From NCBI RefSeq assembly GCF_025567165.1, contig NZ_JAOQKC010000011.1, positions 55,002-119,001 on the forward strand: DNA of 64,000 bases, read 5' to 3'. Positions 8,204 to 15,403 of this stretch are shown here, in pieces. The stretch is from Laedolimicola ammoniilytica. Lineage in GTDB: Bacteria > Bacillota > Clostridia > Lachnospirales > Lachnospiraceae. Below the pieces are notes generated by a model. The model ran no database searches and was not told the origin of the DNA. It saw nothing but the letters and a program-made list of their open reading frames with translations. Every line of letters starts with the position of its first letter. Position 1 is the stretch's first letter. The translations under genes were made by a program, and so were the position numbers.

Positions 8204-8758
8204 ATGAGTAGTATTTACATAGACCCGCAGGTTTACACCGGCCGTCCCGCCAGCGCAGAGGGCCGTCTGGAAAAGGAGATAGCTGTCTACGATCTGCTGG
8301 ACAGGCTTCAGATTCCCTTTACCCGTGTGGATCATGGAGTAGCCATGACCATCGAGGAATGTCAGGACGTGGATCAGCTTCTCGGTATTGAGATCTGTAA
8401 AAATCTGGTGCTTTGCAACGCACAGAAAACCAGGTTTTATCTGCTTCTGCTGCCCGGAAATAAGCCCTTTAAGACAAAAGATCTGTCCAAACAGATCGGT
8501 TCCTCCCGTCTCTCCTTTGCCCCGGCGGAGTATATGGAGAAGCTGCTGAATGTAACGCCGGGCTCCGCTACGATTATGGCGCTGATGAATGACCCGGATA
8601 ACCAGGTACAACTCATCATTGACGAGGAGGTATCTGCCCTGGAGGACTTCGGCTGCCACCCCTGTATCAATACCTCCAGCCTGCGTATGAAGACGAAGGA
8701 TGTGCTGGAGAAGTTTCTGCCGGCGGTGCACCATGAGGCGATTTTTGTGAAGCTGTAA
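8204..8758 (+). CDS. YbaK/ProX-type aminoacyl-tRNA editing (deacylase) domain protein
   Basis: The 184-residue protein belongs to the YbaK/prolyl-tRNA-synthetase-associated domain group (ProX/PrdX-like). These hydrolyse mischarged tRNAs such as Ala-tRNA(Pro) in trans. Supporting segments are PFTRVDHGVAMTIEE near the N-terminus, KNLVLCNAQKTRFYLLLLPG with the catalytic-type lysine segment, and LRMKTKDVLEKFL at the end. The ATG at 8204 follows a perfect GGAGG. It stands just behind a terminator, so it may be partly read through from upstream. The exact tRNA specificity is unknown. Confidence 0.85.
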   Translation: MSSIYIDPQVYTGRPASAEGRLEKEIAVYDLLDRLQIPFTRVDHGVAMTIEECQDVDQLLGIEICKNLVLCNAQKTRFYLLLLPGNKPFKTKDLSKQIGSSRLSFAPAEYMEKLLNVTPGSATIMALMNDPDNQVQLIIDEEVSALEDFGCHPCINTSSLRMKTKDVLEKFLPAVHHEAIFVKL

Positions 8759-8889
8759 AAATGAAATTATGTTCCGCGTACATTTTATTGTTATGAAATA
8801 GCTGGCACATTACTGAACACTCCGTATGTACACTCGTTTTTCAAACATGTGTGCAACAAAACTATATTTAATTTTGAATTTTAATACAC

Positions 8890-8945
8890 TAAAAAACAGG
8901 TTCGTTCTTCTAATATTTGTTATAGAAAGAACAGACCTGTTTTCA
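8890..8945. terminator. Bidirectional terminator between convergent genes
   Basis: Interrupted inverted repeat AACAGGT..GTTCTT / AAGAAC..ACCTGTT, flanked by A-rich sequence on the left and TTTTC on the right. It lies between the convergent editing-deacylase and J-domain genes and can serve both strands. The AT-rich stretch 8759-8889 shows no other recognisable feature. Confidence 0.7.
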
Positions 8946-8960
8946 TTTTCTCATTTTCTT

Positions 8961-9704
8961 TTAGCATCTGCAGAACATGCAGAACAGCTGCGCCAGACAG
9001 AAGCTCCTGCAAAGCTTATCCATGCCCTCGGCCTGCCGCTGATAATTCCGGCTGTTCTGGCTGTATACATTTTCCGCGTAGCGATAGCTCTGAAGCGTCC
9101 GCTGGTAAAGCGCGTTATTCGGCTCCAGCTGAAGCGCTTTCTGGATCTGAGTCACGGCCAGCATCTGATTGTTCAGGCCGTAGTTAGCCAGGGAGCTTAA
9201 GTAGTACCACCGGGCATTCCGCTCCGATCCAGGCATGCCGTTCAGTACTGAATCCGCGAACTGATATTTTCCCATATTGATAAAATCTACAGCCTGACGC
9301 ATAGTCTCACTGTCTGTGTAAACCTGCTGGGGCCGCTCCGGTCCCATGCGCATTCCCCAGAAACCGAAGAAATCCTCGAAGCTGCCAAAGCCGCCGTAGG
9401 GGCCGCTGCCGTAAGAGCTATTTCCATAGGAACCATTTCCACTGTTGCCATAAGCGCCGCCGAAAGGCCCGTCTCCAAAGGGATTCTGCCCATATCCGCT
9501 GCCGGTCTGCTGTCTCCGGTATTTCTCCGGATTGTTCAGCATGTCGTAGGCCTCGTTGATCTCGTTCATTTTCTCCGCTGCCTTCGGGTCGTCCGGATGA
9601 AGATCGGGATGGTATAATTTTGCCTTCTGCCGGTAGGCTTTCTTTATCTCTTCCCTGGTGGCGTCCCGGGACACCCCAAGTACTCTGTATGGATCGTCAA
9701 CCAT
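8961..9704 (-). CDS. J-domain (DnaJ-like) protein with Gly-rich linker and cysteine-rich tail
   Basis: The 247-residue protein has an N-terminal J domain (about residues 3-70) with the HPD motif (YHPDLHPDD), which recruits Hsp70/DnaK. A Gly/Tyr/Ser-rich linker follows (about 80-120), then a helical, TPR-like region. The end is unusual: CRSFCLAQLFCMFCRC, six cysteines in 16 residues. It has no DnaJ zinc-finger or C-terminal peptide-binding domains, so it is a specialised co-chaperone. The ATG at 9704 overlaps the end of the upstream DUF5685-type gene by 8 bp, so the two are probably coupled in expression and function. Confidence 0.85.
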   Translation of the reverse strand: MVDDPYRVLGVSRDATREEIKKAYRQKAKLYHPDLHPDDPKAAEKMNEINEAYDMLNNPEKYRRQQTGSGYGQNPFGDGPFGGAYGNSGNGSYGNSSYGSGPYGGFGSFEDFFGFWGMRMGPERPQQVYTDSETMRQAVDFINMGKYQFADSVLNGMPGSERNARWYYLSSLANYGLNNQMLAVTQIQKALQLEPNNALYQRTLQSYRYAENVYSQNSRNYQRQAEGMDKLCRSFCLAQLFCMFCRC

Positions 9705-10521
9705 CCGTCTTCTCCTTTCCACGTATTTTTGCGTAGTATTGCTGCCAGACGCCGCCGTAGAGGATATTGCGGAGCAAATGCTCATCCTGCACCAGAGGCA
9801 GCTTTTCGAAGACTTCCATGGCATTTCCCAGAGGGAGCCCCAGAATCGGCTCCATCTCCTCCGGTTTCTTCTTCATTTCAAATAACGGGTTATAATTGCC
9901 CGTCTTCATATCCTTTTTATAATCCATGGCCGCGTCCATCAGATAAATAAAACGGCCCAGCTCGTAACCGAAGGCCCTGAGACTGTTACTCCAGAAGTCC
10001 TCCTCGTACACAAAGAGCTCCGAGAGCATTCTGCCGGAGCAGTTGATAGCCTGATCCGCGTTGGCGCCCGGCGCCTGCTCGATGAAATCCAGCTCCTGAA
10101 GGCTATCGGTGATGGCCTTGCACTGGCGTGGATAGACCTTTTCCACCTCGGCGTATGCCTTCTTCAGCCGATCGCCGTACCATCGCTTTCCGGCCTTCTT
10201 CTCATCCTTCCAGTCGTCCAGAGCCTTGTAGTAGGCCAGAGCCACAGTCATATCCGCCGCGTATTCAGTAAACCGGTTTTCCACGCCGCTTCGCGGACGC
10301 AGGGGATGGATACCACAGCGGAAGTCCGCCGTCTCTTCCTTCGGCTCATACAACGAAGAAAGGAACAGAATCACAAAAGTCATGTCGTAGCTTAGGCTCA
10401 TCCGCTCCAGTTCCCCGTATCTCAATTTTAAATTTCTGCAGAGTCCGCAGTAGACGCTTCTGTAACGCTCCTGTTCTTCCTTCGAAAGTTTCGAACGGTT
10501 ACATTCTATATATCCGAACAT
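9697..10521 (-). CDS. DUF5685-type conserved protein of unknown function
   Basis: The 274-residue, largely helical protein begins MFGYIECNRSKLS and contains YCGLCRNLK, a CxxC pair that resembles a metal or thiol site. It matches my recollection of the DUF5685 family, common in Lachnospiraceae and linked to a J-domain gene. No signal peptide or obvious membrane span is seen. It is the first gene of a two-gene operon and overlaps the J-domain gene by 8 bp. The partner suggests a DnaK-related assembly or metallation role, but the function is unknown. Confidence 0.75.
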   Translation of the reverse strand: MFGYIECNRSKLSKEEQERYRSVYCGLCRNLKLRYGELERMSLSYDMTFVILFLSSLYEPKEETADFRCGIHPLRPRSGVENRFTEYAADMTVALAYYKALDDWKDEKKAGKRWYGDRLKKAYAEVEKVYPRQCKAITDSLQELDFIEQAPGANADQAINCSGRMLSELFVYEEDFWSNSLRAFGYELGRFIYLMDAAMDYKKDMKTGNYNPLFEMKKKPEEMEPILGLPLGNAMEVFEKLPLVQDEHLLRNILYGGVWQQYYAKIRGKEKTDG

Positions 10522-10826
10522 TCGCTCACTCCTTTACTGCACAATGGCTTCGCGAATTCATTTTTATTACAGCATGTCTTAGTATCTAAGCTTACCATGG
10601 TTCCTGTCAATGTCAATGGCTTTCACACTTCTTTTAGACTCTTTTTAATTTTTTAACATTTCCATTTTTCTCTATAAACTTCCAGTAAAGCATGCTATAC
10701 TGAACTTATCATTTACGAACGGTAGGCTTCCTGGTGCCGGTTCTCGGAATCGCCCTGGGCGGCATCGGACGATAACACTAATATGGCTTTTATGAATCAG
10801 ACTACTATGGAAGGACAGAAAAGCTG
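10522..10826 (+). other. Intergenic region with a possible promoter and structured leader for the zinc-ribbon gene
   Basis: The left part (to about 10690) is AT-rich. TATACT at 10694-10699 is a possible -10 box for the plus-strand gene. Between about 10720 and 10795 lies a GC-rich stretch that can fold, with GGTGCCG pairing to CGGCATC around an inner GG..CC loop. No known riboswitch class was recognised, and no plausible start codon gives a protein here. Confidence 0.4.
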
Positions 10827-11231
10827 ATGTTTTTTATCTGTGGAATCAATCAGGAAGAAAAAGAACTGGGAAGCTTCGGCCCCTATATCTGCGGAGCCTG
10901 CGGCAGCTACGGGCGCTATCAGGTTTACATCACTTATATGTGCCTGAGCCTGTTTTTTATCCCTATTTTAAAATGGAGCAAACGCTATTATGTACGGACC
11001 TCCTGCTGCCAGAGCCTCTACGAGCTGGATCCGGAGGTCGGAAAGCAGATCCAACACGGGGAATCCGTGGAAATCCGCCCGGAGGACATGACCCTGATCC
11101 GGCGTGGAAACAACGGCCGAAGCGGCTGGCAGAACCCGCCGCGCCGCCACGTCTGCCCGGCCTGCGGGTATGAGACGGAAGAGGATTTCGCGTACTGCCC
11201 AAAGTGCGGGACGCGGATGGAGGAGCGATAA
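10827..11231 (+). CDS. Small zinc-ribbon protein
   Basis: The 134-residue protein has two metal-binding-like cysteine clusters: an N-terminal CGACG with a later SCCQSL, and a C-terminal zinc ribbon CPACGYETEEDFAYCPKCG (about residues 110-128). A hydrophobic stretch MCLSLFFIPILKW lies in the middle, so it may touch the membrane. Similar zinc-ribbon proteins occur widely in Firmicutes without a defined function. It is monocistronic and divergent from the DUF5685/J-domain operon. Confidence 0.75.
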   Translation: MFFICGINQEEKELGSFGPYICGACGSYGRYQVYITYMCLSLFFIPILKWSKRYYVRTSCCQSLYELDPEVGKQIQHGESVEIRPEDMTLIRRGNNGRSGWQNPPRRHVCPACGYETEEDFAYCPKCGTRMEER

Positions 11232-11239
11232 AACAGCGA

Positions 11240-11277
11240 ACGGGATAGCGCACCCTTTATGGAGTGTCCTATCCCGT
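11240..11277 (-). terminator. Hairpin between the convergent zinc-ribbon and cytidine deaminase genes
   Basis: Stem ACGGGATAG / CTATCCCGT with additional CAC/GTG pairing. On the minus strand TTTT follows shortly after, so it probably ends the PTS operon transcript. It may also serve the plus strand. Confidence 0.6.
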
Positions 11278-11330
11278 CTGTAGCCGCCTTTATGCAATAC
11301 TCTTGCTTTCTCTGTAGGCTCTTCTTAACT

Positions 11331-11741
11331 TTAATATCTGGAATATCCCCACCAATCCGGAACCAGTTCCTGTAAACGAACACTTCTCATCGTGCCCTTC
11401 TCGCAATCCAATTCCAGTAGGACTTCAATATCCTTGCTATCCTCGCCAAGCTGCATCATATATTCACGGCACACGCCGCAGGGAGGGCATACGCGCTCGC
11501 CCGACTCCACTGCTACGATTTTTCGGATTTTGTGCTCTCCATGAGCAATCATACTGGTGATCGCATTCCGCTCTGCGCAGCTTCCTATAGAAGACGAAGT
11601 ATCTACACATACACCGACATAGATATTCCCATTTTCTGTCAGCAGAGCTGCTGCTACACTTCCCGCTGTGATAAAGGAAGAAATTTCTCTTTTCCCCCGT
11701 ATCGCTACTGCTTCATCATATAATCTGATAAACTCTTCCAT
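11331..11741 (-). CDS. Cytidine deaminase-family protein
   Basis: The 136-residue protein has the zinc-dependent cytidine deaminase signature SCAERNAI (Cys ligand and catalytic Glu) and PPCGVCREY (two Cys ligands). It belongs to the tetrameric Cdd/blasticidin-deaminase group, which deaminates cytidine or related bases. It follows the 6-phospho-beta-glucosidase gene by 12 bp and is probably the last gene of the PTS operon, an unusual position for a pyrimidine-salvage enzyme. Substrate specificity beyond the family is uncertain. Confidence 0.85.
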   Translation of the reverse strand: MEEFIRLYDEAVAIRGKREISSFITAGSVAAALLTENGNIYVGVCVDTSSSIGSCAERNAITSMIAHGEHKIRKIVAVESGERVCPPCGVCREYMMQLGEDSKDIEVLLELDCEKGTMRSVRLQELVPDWWGYSRY

Positions 11742-11753
11742 ACCTGCATTCCT

Positions 11754-13193
11754 CTAATCCAATTTTTCTCCGTTACTCTCGATAACCTTCTGATACCAAT
11801 AGAAGGAATCCTTCCGGATTCTGCGGCACTCCTTCGGATCATCATCTGTACGATCCACATAGATAAATCCATAGCGCTTTTTCACACCATTACTGGTGGA
11901 AATCAGATCCAATGCAGACCACGGACAATATGCCCATACCTCCACGCCGTATTCAATTGCCTTTCCCATAGCCTGAATATGCGCTTTCAGGTATTCAATG
12001 CGGTAATCATCATGAATTTTTCCATCTTCTGTCAGTTTGTCAAAAGCGCCCATTCCGTTTTCTGTAATCATCAACGGTTTACCATAGCGTTCATATAAAT
12101 CGCGAAGGAGATATTCCAGTCCTGTAGGATCGATACTCCAATCCCAGTCTGTCGTATCCAGATTCGGATTTTTACACATCTCATAGAATCCCGGATGCGT
12201 CTCATAACCGGAAATATCGCCTTTCTTTCCAGAACGGTTCACGCCATTATACCGAATTTCCTTCGTTCCCTCCGGACACGCTTTCGCACATTCACTTGCA
12301 TAATAATTCAGCGCAAGGAAATCCGAATACCCCTCTTTGATAAGCTCCATATCGCCATCCTGAATTACCGGAGCCAGGCCATGCTTCTCCAGATAAATCA
12401 TTGCTGCTTTTGGATAAGTTCCTTTAAAATAAATATCCAGGTAAAAAGAGTTTCTTAAATCATGTGCATTCAATGCAGCCATCATATCTTCCGGACAGGA
12501 TGTCAGCGGATAAATCGGCGAATAACCCAAAGCCGCTCCTACCTTTCCGCCCGGAACCATCTCATGCACCTGTTTACACGCAATCGCATGTGCCAGATTC
12601 ATATGATGATTAATCTGATATCTCAGCTGGTTATTATCCCGATACTGCTCCGGAATATAACATTTCTGCGTCCAATACTGAACGATAATGCTCTGCTCAT
12701 TGATGGTTGTCCACAGTTTTACCTTATCCTTAAACTCATTGATAATGTAACCAGAAAAATACGCAAAGTCATCTACAACCTGACGATCGATCCAGCCACC
12801 ATATTTTTCCACCAATGCCCAGGGTAAATCATAATGATACAGCGTTACAATCGGCTCAATCCCATTTTTTAGCAGCTCATCAATCAAATCCCGGTAAAAC
12901 TGAATTCCCTTTTCATTCACTTCACCTACGCCGTCGGGAAAAACTCTGGACCAGGAAATAGAAAACCGATAGGACTTAAAGCCCATTTCTTTCATTAACG
13001 CCACATCCTCCCGAAAATGGTGATAGTGGTCACTGGCAATATCCGCATTGGCAAAACCATATTTCTGATAATTCTCCCGGTTAATTATATCCTGCTGAGA
13101 CGCCTTTTTCCCATCCTCATAAGCAGCGCCTTCTACCTGATAGGCGCTGGTTGCAGCGCCCCATAAAAAATTCTCCGGAAATATATTTTTCAT
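11754..13193 (-). CDS. 6-phospho-beta-glucosidase (GH1)
   Basis: The 479-residue glycoside hydrolase family 1 enzyme begins FPENFLWGAATSAYQVEGA, the family's N-terminal signature. It carries the acid/base glutamate in TTINEQ and the nucleophile glutamate in ITENGMG. GH1 members in PTS operons hydrolyse phosphorylated beta-glucosides such as cellobiose-6-phosphate in the cytoplasm. It is preceded by the lactose/cellobiose-type EIIA (9-bp gap), which fits cleavage of the PTS product. The exact disaccharide or aryl-glucoside is not determined. Confidence 0.93.
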   Translation of the reverse strand: MKNIFPENFLWGAATSAYQVEGAAYEDGKKASQQDIINRENYQKYGFANADIASDHYHHFREDVALMKEMGFKSYRFSISWSRVFPDGVGEVNEKGIQFYRDLIDELLKNGIEPIVTLYHYDLPWALVEKYGGWIDRQVVDDFAYFSGYIINEFKDKVKLWTTINEQSIIVQYWTQKCYIPEQYRDNNQLRYQINHHMNLAHAIACKQVHEMVPGGKVGAALGYSPIYPLTSCPEDMMAALNAHDLRNSFYLDIYFKGTYPKAAMIYLEKHGLAPVIQDGDMELIKEGYSDFLALNYYASECAKACPEGTKEIRYNGVNRSGKKGDISGYETHPGFYEMCKNPNLDTTDWDWSIDPTGLEYLLRDLYERYGKPLMITENGMGAFDKLTEDGKIHDDYRIEYLKAHIQAMGKAIEYGVEVWAYCPWSALDLISTSNGVKKRYGFIYVDRTDDDPKECRRIRKDSFYWYQKVIESNGEKLD

Positions 13194-13202
13194 ATGTTCC
13201 TC

Positions 13203-13568
13203 CTATTTTTCACTTATAATTTTCAGAATATCCAACATCTCATCCGCCATCTGAATTTCTGACATAATGGTCATCAGCGTATCCTGTGCATGAGCAAAGA
13301 GCAAACTGAATTCATACTTTTTTCCGCCTGCTTCACTCTGAATAATATCTGTCTGTGCATGATGCGCCTGTGCAATGCATTTTCTCGCTTCTTCCATTTT
13401 TGCACCGGCATTTTCAAAGTCAAAGGCTTTTCCAAGCTTCAATGCGTCCTTAACCTTCAGTCTTGCGTCTCCGGCATTCATAATAATCTGCATGGCTGCC
13501 GTTACCATTTCTTCATTTTCAAATTCCTCACCCATAGATAAATTTCCCCGTATTCTTTCATTTTCCAT
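13203..13568 (-). CDS. PTS lactose/cellobiose-family EIIA component
   Basis: The 121-residue helical protein matches the lactose/cellobiose EIIA family. The phosphorylatable histidine is expected in the segment QAHHAQTD (about residues 70-77), followed by the conserved FAHAQDTLMT. It passes phosphate from HPr to the EIIB encoded in the same operon. There is an N-terminal extension of about 15 residues before EEMVTAAMQIIMNAG. It lies 11 bp after EIIC. Confidence 0.92.
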   Translation of the reverse strand: MENERIRGNLSMGEEFENEEMVTAAMQIIMNAGDARLKVKDALKLGKAFDFENAGAKMEEARKCIAQAHHAQTDIIQSEAGGKKYEFSLLFAHAQDTLMTIMSEIQMADEMLDILKIISEK

Positions 13569-13579
13569 TATCGTGTTTC

Positions 13580-14812
13580 TTATGCGGCCTGTTCATCCGC
13601 CAGCTTGGATTTCTCATACACTTTGAAGAACGGATACCATACCATCACATTGATAGCCAGATAAATAATCCACCAGATCACCGCGCGGAAATCCTCTGTT
13701 ACAAGCATACTGCTGAAGGGAGCCGGAATCTGTCCCACATGAATCAGCTTGGACGGGATATTTAAAAGCCCAGTGCTCATCAATACCCATACATACACGG
13801 GTCCAATAATCGCATTAATCCATGCAGGAAGCATCAAAATCGGGTTGAATACAACCGGCGCGCCAAACATAACCGGTTCGTTGATATTAAATATAGAGGG
13901 AATCAGGAACACCCGCCCCATTGTCTTTAACTGCTTTGACTTTGACACGCACATCAGAAGGTTCAAGCCAAGCGTTGCGCACATACCGCCGATGGTTACA
14001 AATGCCATCGTAAAGGTTGCCTCATACGTAACAATATTTAATGCAGGCTGACCTGCAGCTACCGCGTCGATATTTGCCTGAATACCTGCCAGAAAAATAG
14101 GCATTGTCACAGCATCCCATAACCAGCTGGATACACCAAGTGTATAGAAAAAGGCCGGAATGAAACAGATAAGAATAAAGCCAGGCAGGGTCTGCGCATA
14201 ACTGGTAACCGGCTGAAGCATACCAAGCACCACCTGGAAAAGGTCTACAGCAAGCGCCTGAAATAAAACCATTCCCAGTGCAAGGCAAATAACAAACGGC
14301 AGAATCGTATTAATCCATGAAACCAGAAAATCCGGAATGCTGCTGTCTTTTAAAAACCGCAGCCTACCCCATATATGGAAAATGATGCTGACCATAAGTC
14401 CGATAATCATGCCTACAGCAATTCCCGATGCGCCCAGATTGCTCATCAGCGCAGATACGCTGTCCACGTTTTCATCTGTAGGCATAACACTCATAAACAG
14501 GGTACACACGGAAGCCAGTCCGGCATTGATGGTGTATTCCGGATGATTCAGCTTTTCCATACACTGATTTCCCATCATAAATGCTACAATCAATGTAATC
14601 AGTCCAAAACTGTATGATGCAATCGGAGACAGATCTGGAAGAGACGGCAGATAATATCTCGCCACATTGTATACATATACAACCGATCCAGTCAGAATAA
14701 ACGGCACTACTTTCTGCATACATCCGGAAACTGCTGACAGCCACGGTCTGCTGAATAATTTATTTGCTGCAGGAGCAAAAGAATCAGATAACCAGTTCAT
14801 AAATTTCTTCAT
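13580..14812 (-). CDS. PTS cellobiose-type EIIC permease
   Basis: The 410-residue membrane protein has about ten hydrophobic helices and the N-terminal segment WLSAVSGCMQKVVPFILTGS typical of lactose/cellobiose-family EIIC. The internal INEPVMFGAPVVFNP loop is the conserved substrate-binding segment. It transports and, with EIIB, phosphorylates a beta-glucoside. It starts one base after the EIIB stop and is followed by EIIA and the GH1 enzyme. Confidence 0.93.
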   Translation of the reverse strand: MKKFMNWLSDSFAPAANKLFSRPWLSAVSGCMQKVVPFILTGSVVYVYNVARYYLPSLPDLSPIASYSFGLITLIVAFMMGNQCMEKLNHPEYTINAGLASVCTLFMSVMPTDENVDSVSALMSNLGASGIAVGMIIGLMVSIIFHIWGRLRFLKDSSIPDFLVSWINTILPFVICLALGMVLFQALAVDLFQVVLGMLQPVTSYAQTLPGFILICFIPAFFYTLGVSSWLWDAVTMPIFLAGIQANIDAVAAGQPALNIVTYEATFTMAFVTIGGMCATLGLNLLMCVSKSKQLKTMGRVFLIPSIFNINEPVMFGAPVVFNPILMLPAWINAIIGPVYVWVLMSTGLLNIPSKLIHVGQIPAPFSSMLVTEDFRAVIWWIIYLAINVMVWYPFFKVYEKSKLADEQAA

Positions 14813-14813
14813 T

Positions 14814-15140
14814 TTAACCCTCTTTTCTACTTTCCATAATCTCTGTAACCAGCTTTAAGAGACGCTCTCCGTCCAGCATAGCGTATATATCCTGCGGTAT
14901 TACCTGTACCGGGACCTTATAAGGCGCTGCCATTTCCTGAAATTTTTCCAGTTCGGACGCATAATGGGGGCCCAGCAGCATTACATCAATCGTTCCAAGC
15001 AATTCCATTGCCTCTGAATGACTTCTTGCTTCTACACTAATCGGAAGCTTTTGCTTTTTAGCTGCCTTTCTTGCGCTGCTTGCAAGGAATCCACTTGACA
15101 TTCCAGCTCCGCAGCATAATAAAACTTTGATATTTTCCAT
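14814..15140 (-). CDS. PTS cellobiose-family EIIB component
   Basis: The 108-residue protein has the P-loop-like CCGAGMSSG near the N-terminus, with the phosphorylated cysteine of lactose/cellobiose EIIB. A fold of alternating strands and helices follows. It is the first gene of the PTS operon, divergent from the regulator, and is separated from EIIC by a single base. Confidence 0.92.
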   Translation of the reverse strand: MENIKVLLCCGAGMSSGFLASSARKAAKKQKLPISVEARSHSEAMELLGTIDVMLLGPHYASELEKFQEMAAPYKVPVQVIPQDIYAMLDGERLLKLVTEIMESRKEG

Positions 15141-15403
15141 TTTTATCTTCTCCTTCTCATATCGGTTGGACGTCCCGTTGTCGATATCTATATTATGCAG
15201 GAATTTTCCCTGACGCTCAACCTGACATTTTCCCCATAGCGTGCAGAACAGAAAACTTTCGTCTTTCCCCGATACAGGGAAAAATTATGATCTATGCTTT
15301 TGCCCCGTACAGTGAAAAAAAAGAGTGTTTTCTAAAATATTTCTGCTTTATAATATAGATCTAAAAAATCTTATAAACCAACAGAACAGTAAAGGGAAAC
15401 GGA
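15141..15403. promoter_or_regulatory. Divergent regulatory region with repeated GGGAAAA half-sites (putative operators of the PRD regulator)
   Basis: Two copies of a TTT-CCCCG-TACAG-GAAAAA pattern lie at 15264-15284 and 15298-15322; the first is a dyad (TTTCCC / GGGAAA). Two further GGGAAAA half-sites face the other way at about 15198-15235. The repeats sit between the PTS operon and its divergent regulator, where an activator should bind. Exact promoter boxes are not clear. Confidence 0.5.

Noticed and set aside
8826..9200. A 124-codon plus-strand frame over the end of the J-domain gene
   Set aside because: It begins in AT-rich intergenic DNA, crosses a terminator hairpin and is antisense to the J-domain gene.
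10700..10770. Short peptide frame FLVPVLGIALGGIGR in front of the zinc-ribbon gene
   Set aside because: It looks membrane-like but has no start codon in frame and no ribosome binding site.
15141..15403. A BglG-type ribonucleic antiterminator (RAT) site
   Set aside because: The divergent regulator has DNA-binding HTH domains, and no RAT-terminator overlap was seen in front of the PTS operon.
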